Below are positions 27,391 to 37,300 of a stretch of DNA of 64,000 bases, piece after piece. The stretch's first letter is position 1, and each line of letters starts with the position of its first letter. The notes below the pieces were generated by a model. It did no database searches. It saw nothing but the letters and a program-made list of their open reading frames with translations, and was not told where the DNA came from. The DNA lies in NCBI RefSeq assembly GCF_001665785.1, contig NZ_LZSO01000041.1, positions 1 through 64,000 of the forward strand, in the 5' to 3' direction. Source of the stretch: Mycolicibacterium peregrinum (lineage in GTDB: Bacteria; Actinomycetota; Actinomycetes; Mycobacteriales; Mycobacteriaceae). The translations under genes and the position numbers were made by a program.

Positions 27391-28929
27391 ATGGCGATGA
27401 CCGTGCGCCGGCTCGTGCAGACCCCCGCCTTGGGTCTGACCTTGATAGCCGGCCGCGACGGGGGTGACCGTTCGATTGCCTGGGCCCATGCGATCGAGCT
27501 CGAGGACCCGACGCCATATCTCTCAGGCGGCGAACTCGTGATGACCACGGGCATGAACGTCGGAGCCACCGCAGACCAGCAGTTCGAGTACCTGGCCCGG
27601 TTGTCGACGGCCGGCGTCGCCGCGCTTGCCTTCGACACCGGCACCACACACTCCGCGGTACCCAGGGGAATCATCGCCGCCGGCGATGCACTGGGATTGC
27701 CGGTGCTCAGCGTCCCACCGCAGACCCCGTTCATCGCGATCACCCGCGCCATCATCGACGAGGTCACCGCCGACCAACTCCGCGCGGTCCAGCAGGTCGT
27801 CGACCAGCAAGAGGTGCTCGCCCGTGAGACCCTGCGAAACGGCATCCCCGCCGTCGTCGCCACGTTGAGCAAGCTCCTGTCGGCAACGGTTGTCGTCATC
27901 GACGTCGATGGCAACGCTCTGGCGGCCGGTGGGCCCGAGACCGATCACATCTGCGCGCTTGGCGTGAAACTCATCGCTGATGGTGCCCACAGACGGGCCG
28001 GGCGCACCAGCCGCGTCGTCGCCGACGGCTCCGGCTACTGCACGCTGCAGGCCCTCAAAGCGGCCCAGCCGCTGCGCGGATATCTCGCCGTCAAGACCAA
28101 CGAACCCCTTTCTCCCACTGAACGTCTGCTGGTATCCCATGCGGTGTCGCTGATCTCCATCGAGATGGGAAAACCGGCCAAGATCCTGGATGCCGAGCAC
28201 CGCCTGCGCGTCGCCACCACCACCGGCCTGCTCGCCGACTCGGCATCGGTTGACGACGCCATCCTCAGATACTTTCGGTTCGATCCCGACGATCCCGTCG
28301 TGGTTCTGGCGCTGAACGACACCGGCCCCAGCCTCACCGCCGAAACCCACGCCAACCGCGTGCTCGAATCCCGGCACGCGCGTTACCTGATGTGTTCCCG
28401 CGCAGGCGAATTGATCATCGTCCTGCCTGCCGCGGAATCCGGCGCGGCGGAAACTCTCGTCACCGAGATCAGTGCGCAACTACAGAAGCGCCTGCGCAGC
28501 GGGCTGAGCAAGCCCACCGTGATCGACAGCATCGCCACCGCGGTGAACCAGGCTCACACCGCGGCCCTGATCGGCAACGGCGACAAGGCATTCCACGCCT
28601 ACGCCGACATCGGGCTCCTCGACGTCATTCTCGGTGGGCGAAGCGCCGAAGAGCTGCATCTGATCACCGAACCCATTGCCGCACTGGTCGAGCAGGACAA
28701 GGCCGTGAACGGCAGCAGTGACGGCCTGCTCGTCACGCTCGAGAGCTACTTGCGACACAACGGCCACCTGGAAGGCGCAGCAGCTGAGCTGGGCATCCAT
28801 CGCCACACCATGCGCAACCGCGTCGCCAAGATCACCCAGCTCACCCGGCAAGACCTTCAAAGCCCTGACGTTCGGGCGCAACTGCTTCTTGCAATCCGGG
28901 CCCGCGAGTTGCTGCAGATCAACCCTTGA
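27391..28929 (+). CDS. PucR-family transcriptional regulator
   Basis: 512 residues. N-terminal PucR domain (LIAGRDGGDRSIAWAHAIELEDPTPYLSGGELVMTTGM), a GGDEF-like degenerate middle region, and C-terminal HTH_30 with ESYLRHNGHLEGAAAELGIHRHTMRNRVAKI. PucR proteins in actinobacteria usually control amine, purine or amino-acid catabolism genes next to them. Likely activates or represses the gabT-gcdH operon just upstream and possibly gdh. Confidence 0.9.
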   Translation: MAMTVRRLVQTPALGLTLIAGRDGGDRSIAWAHAIELEDPTPYLSGGELVMTTGMNVGATADQQFEYLARLSTAGVAALAFDTGTTHSAVPRGIIAAGDALGLPVLSVPPQTPFIAITRAIIDEVTADQLRAVQQVVDQQEVLARETLRNGIPAVVATLSKLLSATVVVIDVDGNALAAGGPETDHICALGVKLIADGAHRRAGRTSRVVADGSGYCTLQALKAAQPLRGYLAVKTNEPLSPTERLLVSHAVSLISIEMGKPAKILDAEHRLRVATTTGLLADSASVDDAILRYFRFDPDDPVVVLALNDTGPSLTAETHANRVLESRHARYLMCSRAGELIIVLPAAESGAAETLVTEISAQLQKRLRSGLSKPTVIDSIATAVNQAHTAALIGNGDKAFHAYADIGLLDVILGGRSAEELHLITEPIAALVEQDKAVNGSSDGLLVTLESYLRHNGHLEGAAAELGIHRHTMRNRVAKITQLTRQDLQSPDVRAQLLLAIRARELLQINP

Positions 28930-28972
28930 GCGGCACGGGGCCCGAAAAATATGGAGCCAGAGCCGACGGGCA

Positions 28973-29854
28973 TCAGATCGTGTCCTCTCGGCAAGCCAGC
29001 GCAGCTGCCACGAATTCGTCCCGCGCCGGGTTGTCCGTGTTGGCGTCCCAGATCAGCGTCACCCGGGAGGGCCCCATGTCCTCGATCGGCACGGCTTTCA
29101 CGTCGGGTCGGCGGTAATAGGCGGTGGTGGATCGGGGCAGGATGACGAAACCCTCGTGTGCGGCAACGTGTTCGAGTTTGTCCTCCACGCTGCGGAACTC
29201 CTCGCGCGGAGGCGCCCACCGCTGATCGGGTGCGGCCGCGCACTGCCAATCCGGCACCATCGCAGGGTCCGGCAGCAGCAACAGCCTGGATGCGAGATCG
29301 GCGAGGCGCACCGAGGCGCGCGTGACCAGTGCATCGTCTGCCGGCAGCACCGCGTACATGGGTTCTTCCAGCAGCGGCGCGCTACCCAGTCCGCGGCGGT
29401 CGACCGGCTCCCGGGCATAGACCACGTCGACCTCGCCCGTCCGTACCAACTCCGCCTGCTCGGGCCACGGGACCTGACGCACAACTGCCCGACGCCGCGG
29501 GTCGCCCGCCTCGAACGCCGCGGCCGCCGCTGTTGCGCGCAACCCGGCCATCACTCCGACCGTCACAGTCACCGGGTGTCCGGCGGCGCGGGACAGGCGC
29601 TGCCGCAGCGCGTGTGCGTCGTCGAGCAGAACCTTGGCGTCCCGCAGCAACTGGGTGCCCGCCGCAGTCAGCTGGGTACCAGTCGAATTGCGGGCCAACA
29701 GCGTGACGCCGAGTTCGCCTTCGAACGCCCGGATCTGCCGTGACAGCACCGGCTGGGCGATGTGGAGACGCCGGGCGGCCCGCCCGAAATTGAGCTCCTC
29801 GGCGACGGCGACGAAATACCGCAGCTTGCGCAGATCGAGGTCCGGAGTGCTCAT
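28973..29854 (-). CDS. LysR-family transcriptional regulator
   Basis: 293 residues. Helix-turn-helix LRYFVAVAEELNFGRAARRLHIAQPVLSRQIRAFEGELG at about 11-50, then a periplasmic-binding-fold effector domain. ATG at 29854 (MSTPDLD) chosen over an upstream frame. Divergent from the SDR gene at 29926, its probable target. The effector cannot be predicted. Confidence 0.92.
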   Translation of the reverse strand: MSTPDLDLRKLRYFVAVAEELNFGRAARRLHIAQPVLSRQIRAFEGELGVTLLARNSTGTQLTAAGTQLLRDAKVLLDDAHALRQRLSRAAGHPVTVTVGVMAGLRATAAAAAFEAGDPRRRAVVRQVPWPEQAELVRTGEVDVVYAREPVDRRGLGSAPLLEEPMYAVLPADDALVTRASVRLADLASRLLLLPDPAMVPDWQCAAAPDQRWAPPREEFRSVEDKLEHVAAHEGFVILPRSTTAYYRRPDVKAVPIEDMGPSRVTLIWDANTDNPARDEFVAAALACREDTI

Positions 29855-29925
29855 GTCTTGAGGGTATCGCCGCACGACGAAAAGGGTCTTGGACGACCGA
29901 CGTGTGGCGAACTCACAGTGGACTC

Positions 29926-30642
29926 ATGAACCTCAAGAACGCACGTGTCCTGATCATCGGCGGCACCTCCGGCATCGGGCTCGGGGTGGCAGAAGTGGTG
30001 GCGGACCGAGGTGGCATCCCGATCGTGGTGTCGCGCAACCGGTCCAATGTCGATCGAGCCATCGCCGGACTAGGGGAGAACGCCCGCGGGACGACCGTCG
30101 ACCTCGCCGACCCCGCCTCGCTCGGTCGTCTCGTCGATGAGGTCGGGCAGATCGAGCACCTGGTGTTCAGCGCGGGGGAGCCGCTGACGATGGTCGGCCT
30201 GGCCGATCTGACCGCTGCGACGATCACCGAGTTCATCAGCACCCGGCTCATCGGCCAGCTGCAGACGGTGCGGGAGTTCGCGCCCCGGATCACGCCGGGC
30301 GGTTCGATCACCCTCACCAGCGGCACGGCCGCCGAAAAGCCGGGACTCGGCGTGCTGCCCACCGCGGTATGCGGCGCGATCAACGCGATGACCAGGGCGC
30401 TGGCCGTTGAGCTCGCGCCGTTACGTGTCAATGCGGTCGCCCCCGGCCCGATTCGCACGCCGTTGTGGTCGGCGCTCGGTGAGGCGGACCGGGAAGCCGT
30501 CTACGAGCAGTTCGCCGGCAATCTGCCCGTGGGCCGGATCGGCGAGCCGACCGATACGGCCCTGGCGTACGCATACCTGATGGAGCAGGAGTTCGGTACC
30601 GGGGTGGTGCTGACCGTGGACGGCGGGACGACCCTGGTGTGA
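29926..30642 (+). CDS. Short-chain dehydrogenase-fold protein lacking the usual catalytic Tyr/Lys
   Basis: 238 residues. Cofactor loop GGTSGIGLG at about 12-20 and C-terminal VNAVAPGPIRTPLW are normal. The YxxxK active-site segment reads TAVCGAINAMTRALA: threonine replaces Tyr and glycine replaces Lys. The preceding serine (LTSGTAAEKPG) remains. The group of atypical SDRs with this pattern exists in many bacteria; it may use another mechanism or only bind NADP. Divergently paired with a LysR regulator. Confidence 0.85.
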   Translation: MNLKNARVLIIGGTSGIGLGVAEVVADRGGIPIVVSRNRSNVDRAIAGLGENARGTTVDLADPASLGRLVDEVGQIEHLVFSAGEPLTMVGLADLTAATITEFISTRLIGQLQTVREFAPRITPGGSITLTSGTAAEKPGLGVLPTAVCGAINAMTRALAVELAPLRVNAVAPGPIRTPLWSALGEADREAVYEQFAGNLPVGRIGEPTDTALAYAYLMEQEFGTGVVLTVDGGTTLV

Positions 30643-30649
30643 TGCCCGA

Positions 30650-31501
30650 TCAGGGCTTGAGTAGCGCGACGACCTTGTCTTCGAGGGCGACCGGATCGGT
30701 GTTCGGGTCGGCCGGCTCGGTGTGGGGCAGCGTGGCGTCGGGATCGGCGAAGTCGCGGTACGTCTTGTCGCCGGCCAGCGTGGCCAGCAGGTACCCGGTG
30801 AGCAGGCCGCGAACGATCTTCTGAGTGTCCTTGTCGGCGCCGGGCAGTCCGATGAACCGGGCCAGGCGGCGTCCCTCGACCAGGCCGCCGGCCTGCGCCT
30901 TGCTGACGGTCCGCAGCGTCGCACCCTCCCAGGTGCGAGCCAGTTCCACGGCGTTCGAGCGCAGTGTCATCGGATCGCCGGGGGCGGTCAGAACGAGGCC
31001 GGGCACCTGCAGCGTCGACGCCGGTTGTTCCGCCGGCGGCGTGGTCACCGTCGGGAACAGCGACACCACAGCCTTCGGGCGGTGCGGGTCACCTCCCATA
31101 CCCGCGGCGGCGAACACCGCGGCCGACCCGCCGAAACCGTGCCCCACCACACCCCGCTTGCCCGGGTGCACGCTGATCTTGCCGGTGCCCAATCGCACGC
31201 CGGTGATGATTTCGAGGGCAGCGCCCAGATCGAAGGCGAAATTGAGCACCGACGGAGCCAGGCTCGTCTCGGTATCGGGCGCCGCCGCCACGATGCCCCA
31301 CGACGCCAGGTGCTCGAGCGTGCCCGTGTAGTTCTCCGCCCGCGTCATCCATTCGTGGCCGAACACCACACCGGGCAGATTCAGGCCGGACTCGGGTGTG
31401 TACACCACTCCTGGCATGCCCGCGAACGCCAGGTCACCGCGCAGAACCCGATGCGGTCCACGGCGGGTCAACCCTGCAAAGAGCTTCTTTGTGCTGGCCA
31501 C
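30650..31501 (-). CDS. Alpha/beta-hydrolase-fold protein with a glycine at the nucleophile
   Basis: 283 residues, dienelactone-hydrolase/cutinase-like fold: GVVYTPESGLNLPGVVFGHEWMTRAENYTGTLEHLASWGIVAAAPD. The nucleophile elbow reads GHGFGG where active enzymes have GHSxGG, so the serine is missing. Pseudo-enzyme or binding role is likely. GTG start. It lies divergently next to glmS, an arrangement I remember as conserved in mycobacteria. Confidence 0.75.
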   Translation of the reverse strand: MASTKKLFAGLTRRGPHRVLRGDLAFAGMPGVVYTPESGLNLPGVVFGHEWMTRAENYTGTLEHLASWGIVAAAPDTETSLAPSVLNFAFDLGAALEIITGVRLGTGKISVHPGKRGVVGHGFGGSAAVFAAAGMGGDPHRPKAVVSLFPTVTTPPAEQPASTLQVPGLVLTAPGDPMTLRSNAVELARTWEGATLRTVSKAQAGGLVEGRRLARFIGLPGADKDTQKIVRGLLTGYLLATLAGDKTYRDFADPDATLPHTEPADPNTDPVALEDKVVALLKP

Positions 31502-31643
31502 GCGTTGACCGTAGCGCAGGCTTGCCGCGCGGCGTGAGCACCATTTGAGCCCGAGGCGCGCCCAGGTGCTTTCGCGGTGATCTGCGTCAAACGCCGTCGC
31601 GCAGAATCGGGCCAGGGCGCGGACTGCACTACCCTGGGACCCT

Positions 31644-33521
31644 ATGTGTGGAATCGTCGGCTACGTCGGGGCGCGCCCGGCCCGCGGCATCGTGGTCGAC
31701 GCGCTGCGGCGGATGGAATACCGGGGCTACGACTCCGCGGGAATCGCGTTGATCGACGGCAACGGCGGGTTGACGGTGCGTCGCCGCGCCGGCCGGCTGG
31801 CCAACCTGGAGACCGCCCTCGCCGAGACCGACGATGGCATCCTGACCGGCAGTACGGGCCTCGGCCACACCCGCTGGGCCACCCACGGCCGTCCCACCGA
31901 CCGCAACGCCCACCCACACCGTGACGCGGCGGCGAAGATCGCCGTCGTGCACAACGGCATCATCGAGAACTTCGCGGTCCTGCGAGCCGAACTCGAAGCC
32001 GACGGGGTCGAGTTCTCCAGCGACACTGACTCCGAGGTGGCCGTGCACCTCGTGGCCCGGCAGTACGCACGGGGCGCCACCGCCGGCGATTTCCCGGCCT
32101 CCGTGTTGGCCGTGCTGCAGCGCCTCGAAGGTCACTTCACCCTGGTGTTCGCCAACGCCGACGATCCGGGCACCATCGTGGCCGCGCGCCGGTCCACTCC
32201 GCTGGTGGTCGGTATCGGTGACGGCGAGATGTTCGTCGGCTCCGATGTGGCGGCGTTCATCGAGCACACCCGGCACGCCGTCGAGCTGGGCCAGGACCAG
32301 GCCGTGGTGTTGACCGCGGACGGCTATCGGATCACCGACTTCTTCGGTCGCGACGATCTGCAGGCCGGCCGGGACTACCGCGAGTTCCACATCGACTGGG
32401 ATCTCGACGCCGCCGAAAAGGGCGGCTACGACTACTTCATGCTCAAGGAGATCGCCGAGCAGCCCGCCGCGGTCGCCGACACCCTGCTGGGTCATTTCGT
32501 CGACGGCAGGATCGTGCTCGACGAGCAGCGCCTTTCCGATCAGGAACTGCGCGAGATCGACAAGGTCTTCATCGTCGCCTGCGGCACCGCCTACCACTCG
32601 GGTCTGCTGGCCAAGTACGCCATCGAGCACTGGACCAGGCTGCCCGTCGAGGTCGAGCTCGCCAGCGAGTTCCGCTACCGCGATCCGGTGCTGGACCGCA
32701 GCACCCTGGTGATCGCCATCTCGCAGTCCGGCGAGACCGCGGACACCCTGGAAGCGGTGCGGCACGCCAAGACCCAGAAGGCCAAGGTGTTGGCGATCTG
32801 CAACACCAACGGCAGCCAGATCCCGCGCGAGGCCGACGCGGTGCTCTACACCCGGGCCGGGCCGGAGATCGGTGTGGCCGCCACCAAGACGTTCCTGGCC
32901 CAGATCGCCGCGAACTACCTGGTGGGGCTGGCCCTGGCGCAGGCCCGCGGGACCAAGTACCCCGACGAGGTCGAGCGCGAGTACCACGACCTCGAGGCCA
33001 TGCCGGACATGATCGGCCGGGTGCTGGCAGGCATCGAGCCGGTGGGGCAATTGGCGCAGCGGTTCGCCAAGTCGCCCACGGTGCTGTTCCTGGGCCGGCA
33101 CGTCGGTTACCCGGTGGCGCTGGAGGGCGCGCTCAAGCTCAAGGAGCTGGCGTACATGCATGCCGAGGGCTTCGCCGCCGGGGAGCTCAAGCACGGTCCG
33201 ATCGCCCTGATCGACGACGACCTGCCGGTGATCGTGGTGATGCCGTCGCCCAAGAACGCGCAGATGCTGCACGCCAAGCTGCTCTCGAACATCCGCGAGA
33301 TCCAGGCCCGCGGCGCGGTGACCATCGTGATCGCCGAGGAGGGTGACGACACGGTGCGTCCCTACGCCGATCACCTGATCGAGATCCCCGCAGTGTCAAC
33401 GCTTTTCCAGCCGCTGCTGTCGACCATCCCGCTGCAGGTGTTCGCGGCCGGGGTGGCGCGGGCGCGGGGTTACGACGTCGACAAGCCACGCAACCTGGCC
33501 AAGTCCGTCACCGTCGAATAG
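31644..33521 (+). CDS. glmS: Glutamine-fructose-6-phosphate aminotransferase
   Basis: 625 residues, full length. N-terminal glutaminase starts MCGIVGYVG, so C2 becomes the N-terminal nucleophile; GHTRWATHGRP and HNGIIENF complete that domain (about 1-240). Two SIS domains follow (CGTAYHSGLLAKY, ISQSGETADT, ELKHGPIALIDDD), ending in the conserved LAKSVTVE. It makes glucosamine-6-phosphate, the first step to UDP-GlcNAc for peptidoglycan and mycothiol. Confidence 0.98.
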   Translation: MCGIVGYVGARPARGIVVDALRRMEYRGYDSAGIALIDGNGGLTVRRRAGRLANLETALAETDDGILTGSTGLGHTRWATHGRPTDRNAHPHRDAAAKIAVVHNGIIENFAVLRAELEADGVEFSSDTDSEVAVHLVARQYARGATAGDFPASVLAVLQRLEGHFTLVFANADDPGTIVAARRSTPLVVGIGDGEMFVGSDVAAFIEHTRHAVELGQDQAVVLTADGYRITDFFGRDDLQAGRDYREFHIDWDLDAAEKGGYDYFMLKEIAEQPAAVADTLLGHFVDGRIVLDEQRLSDQELREIDKVFIVACGTAYHSGLLAKYAIEHWTRLPVEVELASEFRYRDPVLDRSTLVIAISQSGETADTLEAVRHAKTQKAKVLAICNTNGSQIPREADAVLYTRAGPEIGVAATKTFLAQIAANYLVGLALAQARGTKYPDEVEREYHDLEAMPDMIGRVLAGIEPVGQLAQRFAKSPTVLFLGRHVGYPVALEGALKLKELAYMHAEGFAAGELKHGPIALIDDDLPVIVVMPSPKNAQMLHAKLLSNIREIQARGAVTIVIAEEGDDTVRPYADHLIEIPAVSTLFQPLLSTIPLQVFAAGVARARGYDVDKPRNLAKSVTVE

Positions 33522-33546
33522 CGGGGCCCTCGGAGGGGTTGAACTG

Positions 33547-34467
33547 ATGGATCTGCGGGTTCCCGAGGTCAACATTGCCCGACGGTGGGCCCGGAAGGGG
33601 TTGGGGGCCTTCGTCTCCGACGCGGCGTTCGAGCACTTCCTGGCCGCCTACCGAGCCGGGATGGCGACCCTGCCGCCATTCGAATTGTTCGATGTGCCAA
33701 CCTCCTTCGGAACGGTTCGCGTCTATCGGTTCGCCGGACCGGATTCGGGTGCGCCGGTGGTGCTGCTGCCGGGCCGCAACGCGTCGACGCCGATGTATCG
33801 GGCCAACCTCGGGCCGCTGCTGGAACAGCGCGCGGTGTATGCCGTCGACCTGCTCGGTGAGGCCGGTCTGTCGGTGCAGCGCAAAGTGATTCGCGGAGGC
33901 GTGGATCAGGCACAGTGGCTCGACGAGACGCTGGCCGGTCTCGAGCTGGATCTGGCGCATCTACTCGGGGTATCGATGGGCGGCTGGACGGCGGCGAACT
34001 GTGCGGTGCACCGTCGCGGCCGGATAGCCTCGCTGACGCTGCTCGACCCGGTGTTCACCTTCACCGGAATCCCGGCCAAGGCGATTCTGGCCTCGGTGGC
34101 ACTGTTCGCCCCGGGCGTACCGGAGCGCTTTCGCCGGGGAGTGCACAGCTGGATCGCCGGCGGTGCCGACTTGGAGACCGCCGACATCGAGTCCGCGCTG
34201 ATCGACGCCGGAGCAAAGGATTTCGCGCTGCACACTCCGATGCCGGAACTGTTCAGCGACGAGGAACTGCGGAGTCTCGACGTGCCGGTACTGGCGTTGA
34301 TCGCGGGCCGCAGCGTCATGCTCGACCCGGAGCGCGCCGTCGCGCGGGCCCGAGAGGTGCTGGCCCGAGGAGAAGTCGAAATCTGGGCCGATGCTTCTCA
34401 CGCCATCAACGGTGAGTACCCCGAAGAGATCGCGCAGCGGACGGCTCGATTCTGGGACGCGGCGTAA
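33547..34467 (+). CDS. Alpha/beta hydrolase downstream of glmS
   Basis: 306 residues. Strand VVLLPGRNASTPMYRAN, nucleophile elbow GVSMGGW, acid region LDVPVLALIAGRS and histidine in EIWADASHAINGEYPE. The His is followed by AINGE, which fits the carboxylesterase-like subgroup. Start ATG 26 bases after glmS with GGAGGGG upstream, so probably co-transcribed. Substrate unknown. Confidence 0.82.
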   Translation: MDLRVPEVNIARRWARKGLGAFVSDAAFEHFLAAYRAGMATLPPFELFDVPTSFGTVRVYRFAGPDSGAPVVLLPGRNASTPMYRANLGPLLEQRAVYAVDLLGEAGLSVQRKVIRGGVDQAQWLDETLAGLELDLAHLLGVSMGGWTAANCAVHRRGRIASLTLLDPVFTFTGIPAKAILASVALFAPGVPERFRRGVHSWIAGGADLETADIESALIDAGAKDFALHTPMPELFSDEELRSLDVPVLALIAGRSVMLDPERAVARAREVLARGEVEIWADASHAINGEYPEEIAQRTARFWDAA

Positions 34468-34481
34468 AGCACCCAAGGTCC

Positions 34482-35249
34482 TCAGGCGCGGATCACCGAC
34501 GGCCCCAACGCTTCATAACGCTGCGCTTCCTCGGGCGGCAGCTCGGTGCCGGTGACGATCGACTCGAAGTCGGCGACGTCTGCGAATCGGCAGAAACTCG
34601 TTTCCCCGAACTTGGAATGGGCGGCGACCAGTACGCACCGTTGCGCGACCTTCACCGCGGTCTGCTTCACCGCTGCCACCGCGGGATCCGGTGTGGTGAG
34701 GCCGTGCTCGGCAGTGATCCCGTTGGTGCCCAGGAAGGCGATGTCGATCACCAGGCTGTTGAGGCGCTCCACCGCCCAGTGGTCGACGGTGGCCAGGGTG
34801 CGTCCGCGCATGCGCCCGCCGATCATCAGGACGGTCACGGTTTCGCTGTGCGCCAGCGCTTCGGCGGCCAGCAGCGAGGATGTCACCACGGTCAGTTCCT
34901 GGTCGGCGAGCTGTTCGGCGATCAGCCGTGGTGTGAAACCCTCGTCCAAGTAGACGGTTTCGGCGCCGTGCAACAGATGTGCGGCCGCGGCCGCGATGCG
35001 GTGCTTCTGGGCGAGGTCCACCTGGCTGCGGTACTCGACCGTGGATTCGAACGCGGCGGTCTCCAGTGGGATCGCCCCGCCGTGCACGCGTTTGAGCAGT
35101 CGTCTGCCGGCCAGCGCCTTGAGGTCACGGCGGATGGTCTCGGCCGCGACGTCGAGTTCTTCGGCCAGCGTCAGCACCTCGACGCGGCCGCGGCTGCGCG
35201 CGAACTCGACGATGCGGCTCTGGCGGGTATCTGAATCCACGCTTGCCAT
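34482..35249 (-). CDS. DeoR-family regulator of the polyol PTS
   Basis: 255 residues. N-terminal HTH (QSRIVEFARSRGRVEVLTLAEELDVAAETIRRDLKAL, then RRLLKRVHGGA) and a C-terminal DeoRC sugar-phosphate sensor domain (AETVYLDEGFTPRLIAEQL, VTSSLLAAEAL, FLGTNGI, HSKFG). It lies 26 bases downstream of the PTS gene in the same operon; the intergenic repeats at 37301-37366 are its likely targets. Inducer probably a polyol or sugar phosphate. Confidence 0.92.
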   Translation of the reverse strand: MASVDSDTRQSRIVEFARSRGRVEVLTLAEELDVAAETIRRDLKALAGRRLLKRVHGGAIPLETAAFESTVEYRSQVDLAQKHRIAAAAAHLLHGAETVYLDEGFTPRLIAEQLADQELTVVTSSLLAAEALAHSETVTVLMIGGRMRGRTLATVDHWAVERLNSLVIDIAFLGTNGITAEHGLTTPDPAVAAVKQTAVKVAQRCVLVAAHSKFGETSFCRFADVADFESIVTGTELPPEEAQRYEALGPSVIRA

Positions 35250-35275
35250 TCTGGGGCACCTGGGTATGGCGTCGG

Positions 35276-37234
35276 TCAGTTGCCCTCGGAGAGCACGGCG
35301 CGCACCTCGTCGGCGCTGGTCGCCGCCCGCAGCCGGGCCACCTCGTCCTTGTCGAGGAAGACGTGCGCGATCTTGGTCAGCAGGGCCATGTGGTCGTTGC
35401 CCAAGCCTGCGATGCCCACGACGAACTCAGCGGGCTTGCCGTTCCAATCGATGGGTTCGGGGTAGCGCACGAAGGAGATCCCGGTGCGGCGGATCGCGGT
35501 CTTGGCCTCGTTGGTGCCGTGCGGGATGGCCAGACCGTTGCCCATGTACGTCGACACCGACTTCTCGCGCTCATGCATGGCATCCACATACGCCGGCTCG
35601 ACGGCATCGGCTGCGACCAGCAGGGCACCGGCCTCGTCGATGGCGGCGTCCGCCGAGGTGGCGGAGCCGGCCAGCACGATCGATTCCAGCGGCAGCACGT
35701 CGGGTTCAGCCTCCGCGGCCTTCTCGGGCTGTCCCTCGGTGACCGCACCACTGTGGGAGTTCGTGTTCCCCAGCATCTCGACGATCTCGTCGTAGCGAGG
35801 GGAGCTCATGAAGTCCTCGACCGAGACATGCACGGCCGAGGCGGTTTTCAGGCGCGCCCGGTCGGTCAGATCGCGGTGCGTGACCACCAGGTCGTAGGTG
35901 TCGGTGAGATTCGCGATCGATTGGTTGGTCACCGCGATGTCGCCGAATCCCGCGGAACGGATCTTCTTGCGCAGCACCGACGCCCCCATCGCCGAGGACC
36001 CCATACCGGCGTCACAGGCGAACACGATGCTGTTCACCGGACCCCGCGGCGCACCGACGAGGGCGGAGGCAACGCTGGACTTCTTGCCCTTGAGGGCCTC
36101 CATCTCGGCGGTGGCCGCCGCCAGATCGGGCTCGGCATCGGCACGATCCGTCTTGAGCAGCAGTGCGGCGACGGCGAACGAGACGGCGGTTGCGCTGAGC
36201 ACTGACAACGTCACCCCGAGGAAGCTGCCGCTTGCGGTCTGCGCATAGATCGCGATGATCGAACCGGGCGCGGCCGGGGCGCGCAGGCCGGAACCGAACA
36301 GCACGTTGATGAAGACGCCGGTCATTCCGCCGAGGATGGTGGCGGCGATCAGCTTGGGCTTCATCAGCACGTACGGGAAGTAGATCTCGTGGATACCGCC
36401 GAAGAACTGGATGATCGCGGCGCCCGGAGCGGAGGCGCGGGCAGCGCCGCGGCCGAACACCATGAACGCCAACAGGACTCCCAGGCCGGGACCGGGGTTG
36501 GTCTCGAGCAGGAACAGAATCGACTTGCCGGTCTCGAGCGCCTGGGTGGTGCCCAGCGGGGTCAGCACTCCGTGGTTGATGGCGTTGTTGAGGAACAGCA
36601 CCTTGGCCGGTTCGATGAGTATCGAGGTCAGGGGCAGTAGGTCATTGTTGACCAGGAAATCCACCGCGTTTCCGGCGGCGCGGGTGAACGACGACACGAT
36701 CGGCCCGATACCGAAGAACCCGAAGATGGCCAGCAGCATGCCCAGGATGCCTGCGGAGAAGTTGTCGACGAGCATCTCGAAACCGGGCCGGATCTTGCCT
36801 TCCCAGAGCGCGTCGGCCTTCTTCATCGCCCAGCCGCCCAGCGGGCCCATGATCATCGCGCCCATGAACATCGGGACGTCGGCGCCGGCGACCACCCCCA
36901 TGGTGGCGATCGCGCCGACGACGGCGCCACGGTTGCCGTGGATCATCCGGCCACCGGTGTAACCGATCAGGACGGGCAGCAGATAGGTGATCATCGGGCC
37001 GACGATCCCGGCGCCCTCGTAGCTGCCCCAGCCGCCGATCTCGGCCACCCATCCGTCGGGGTTCCTGAGTCCGGAGAAGACGGCCTGTAGCCAGCCCTGC
37101 TCGATGAAAAGAGCTGTGATCAGGCCCCACGCGATGAAGGCGCCGATATTCGGCATCACCATGTTCGACAGCGAGGTGCCCAGCTTCTGCACGTACACCC
37201 GAACTCCGGTGCGTGGCGCTTCGACAGTGGACAT
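35276..37234 (-). CDS. mtlA: Mannitol-type PTS transporter, fused EIIC-EIIB-EIIA
   Basis: 652 residues. EIIC about 10-360 (VYVQKLGTSLSNMVMPNIGAFIAWG, NNAINHG at 216-222, and the mannitol signature GGIHEIYFPYVLMKP from 279). EIIB about 398-490 with phosphocysteine C407 in FACDAGMGSSAMG. EIIA about 515-652 with phosphohistidine H572 in LAIPHGTNEAK. Length matches E. coli MtlA (637). It imports and phosphorylates mannitol or a close polyol using phosphate from EI/HPr, which are not in this window. GGAGGT precedes ATG at 37234. Confidence 0.95.
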   Translation of the reverse strand: MSTVEAPRTGVRVYVQKLGTSLSNMVMPNIGAFIAWGLITALFIEQGWLQAVFSGLRNPDGWVAEIGGWGSYEGAGIVGPMITYLLPVLIGYTGGRMIHGNRGAVVGAIATMGVVAGADVPMFMGAMIMGPLGGWAMKKADALWEGKIRPGFEMLVDNFSAGILGMLLAIFGFFGIGPIVSSFTRAAGNAVDFLVNNDLLPLTSILIEPAKVLFLNNAINHGVLTPLGTTQALETGKSILFLLETNPGPGLGVLLAFMVFGRGAARASAPGAAIIQFFGGIHEIYFPYVLMKPKLIAATILGGMTGVFINVLFGSGLRAPAAPGSIIAIYAQTASGSFLGVTLSVLSATAVSFAVAALLLKTDRADAEPDLAAATAEMEALKGKKSSVASALVGAPRGPVNSIVFACDAGMGSSAMGASVLRKKIRSAGFGDIAVTNQSIANLTDTYDLVVTHRDLTDRARLKTASAVHVSVEDFMSSPRYDEIVEMLGNTNSHSGAVTEGQPEKAAEAEPDVLPLESIVLAGSATSADAAIDEAGALLVAADAVEPAYVDAMHEREKSVSTYMGNGLAIPHGTNEAKTAIRRTGISFVRYPEPIDWNGKPAEFVVGIAGLGNDHMALLTKIAHVFLDKDEVARLRAATSADEVRAVLSEGN

Positions 37235-37300
37235 CTGACGACCTCCGATCTTGCCGGCCTGCTGGGTGACGCCGGTCACATGAATTCCCAGTACACCGCA

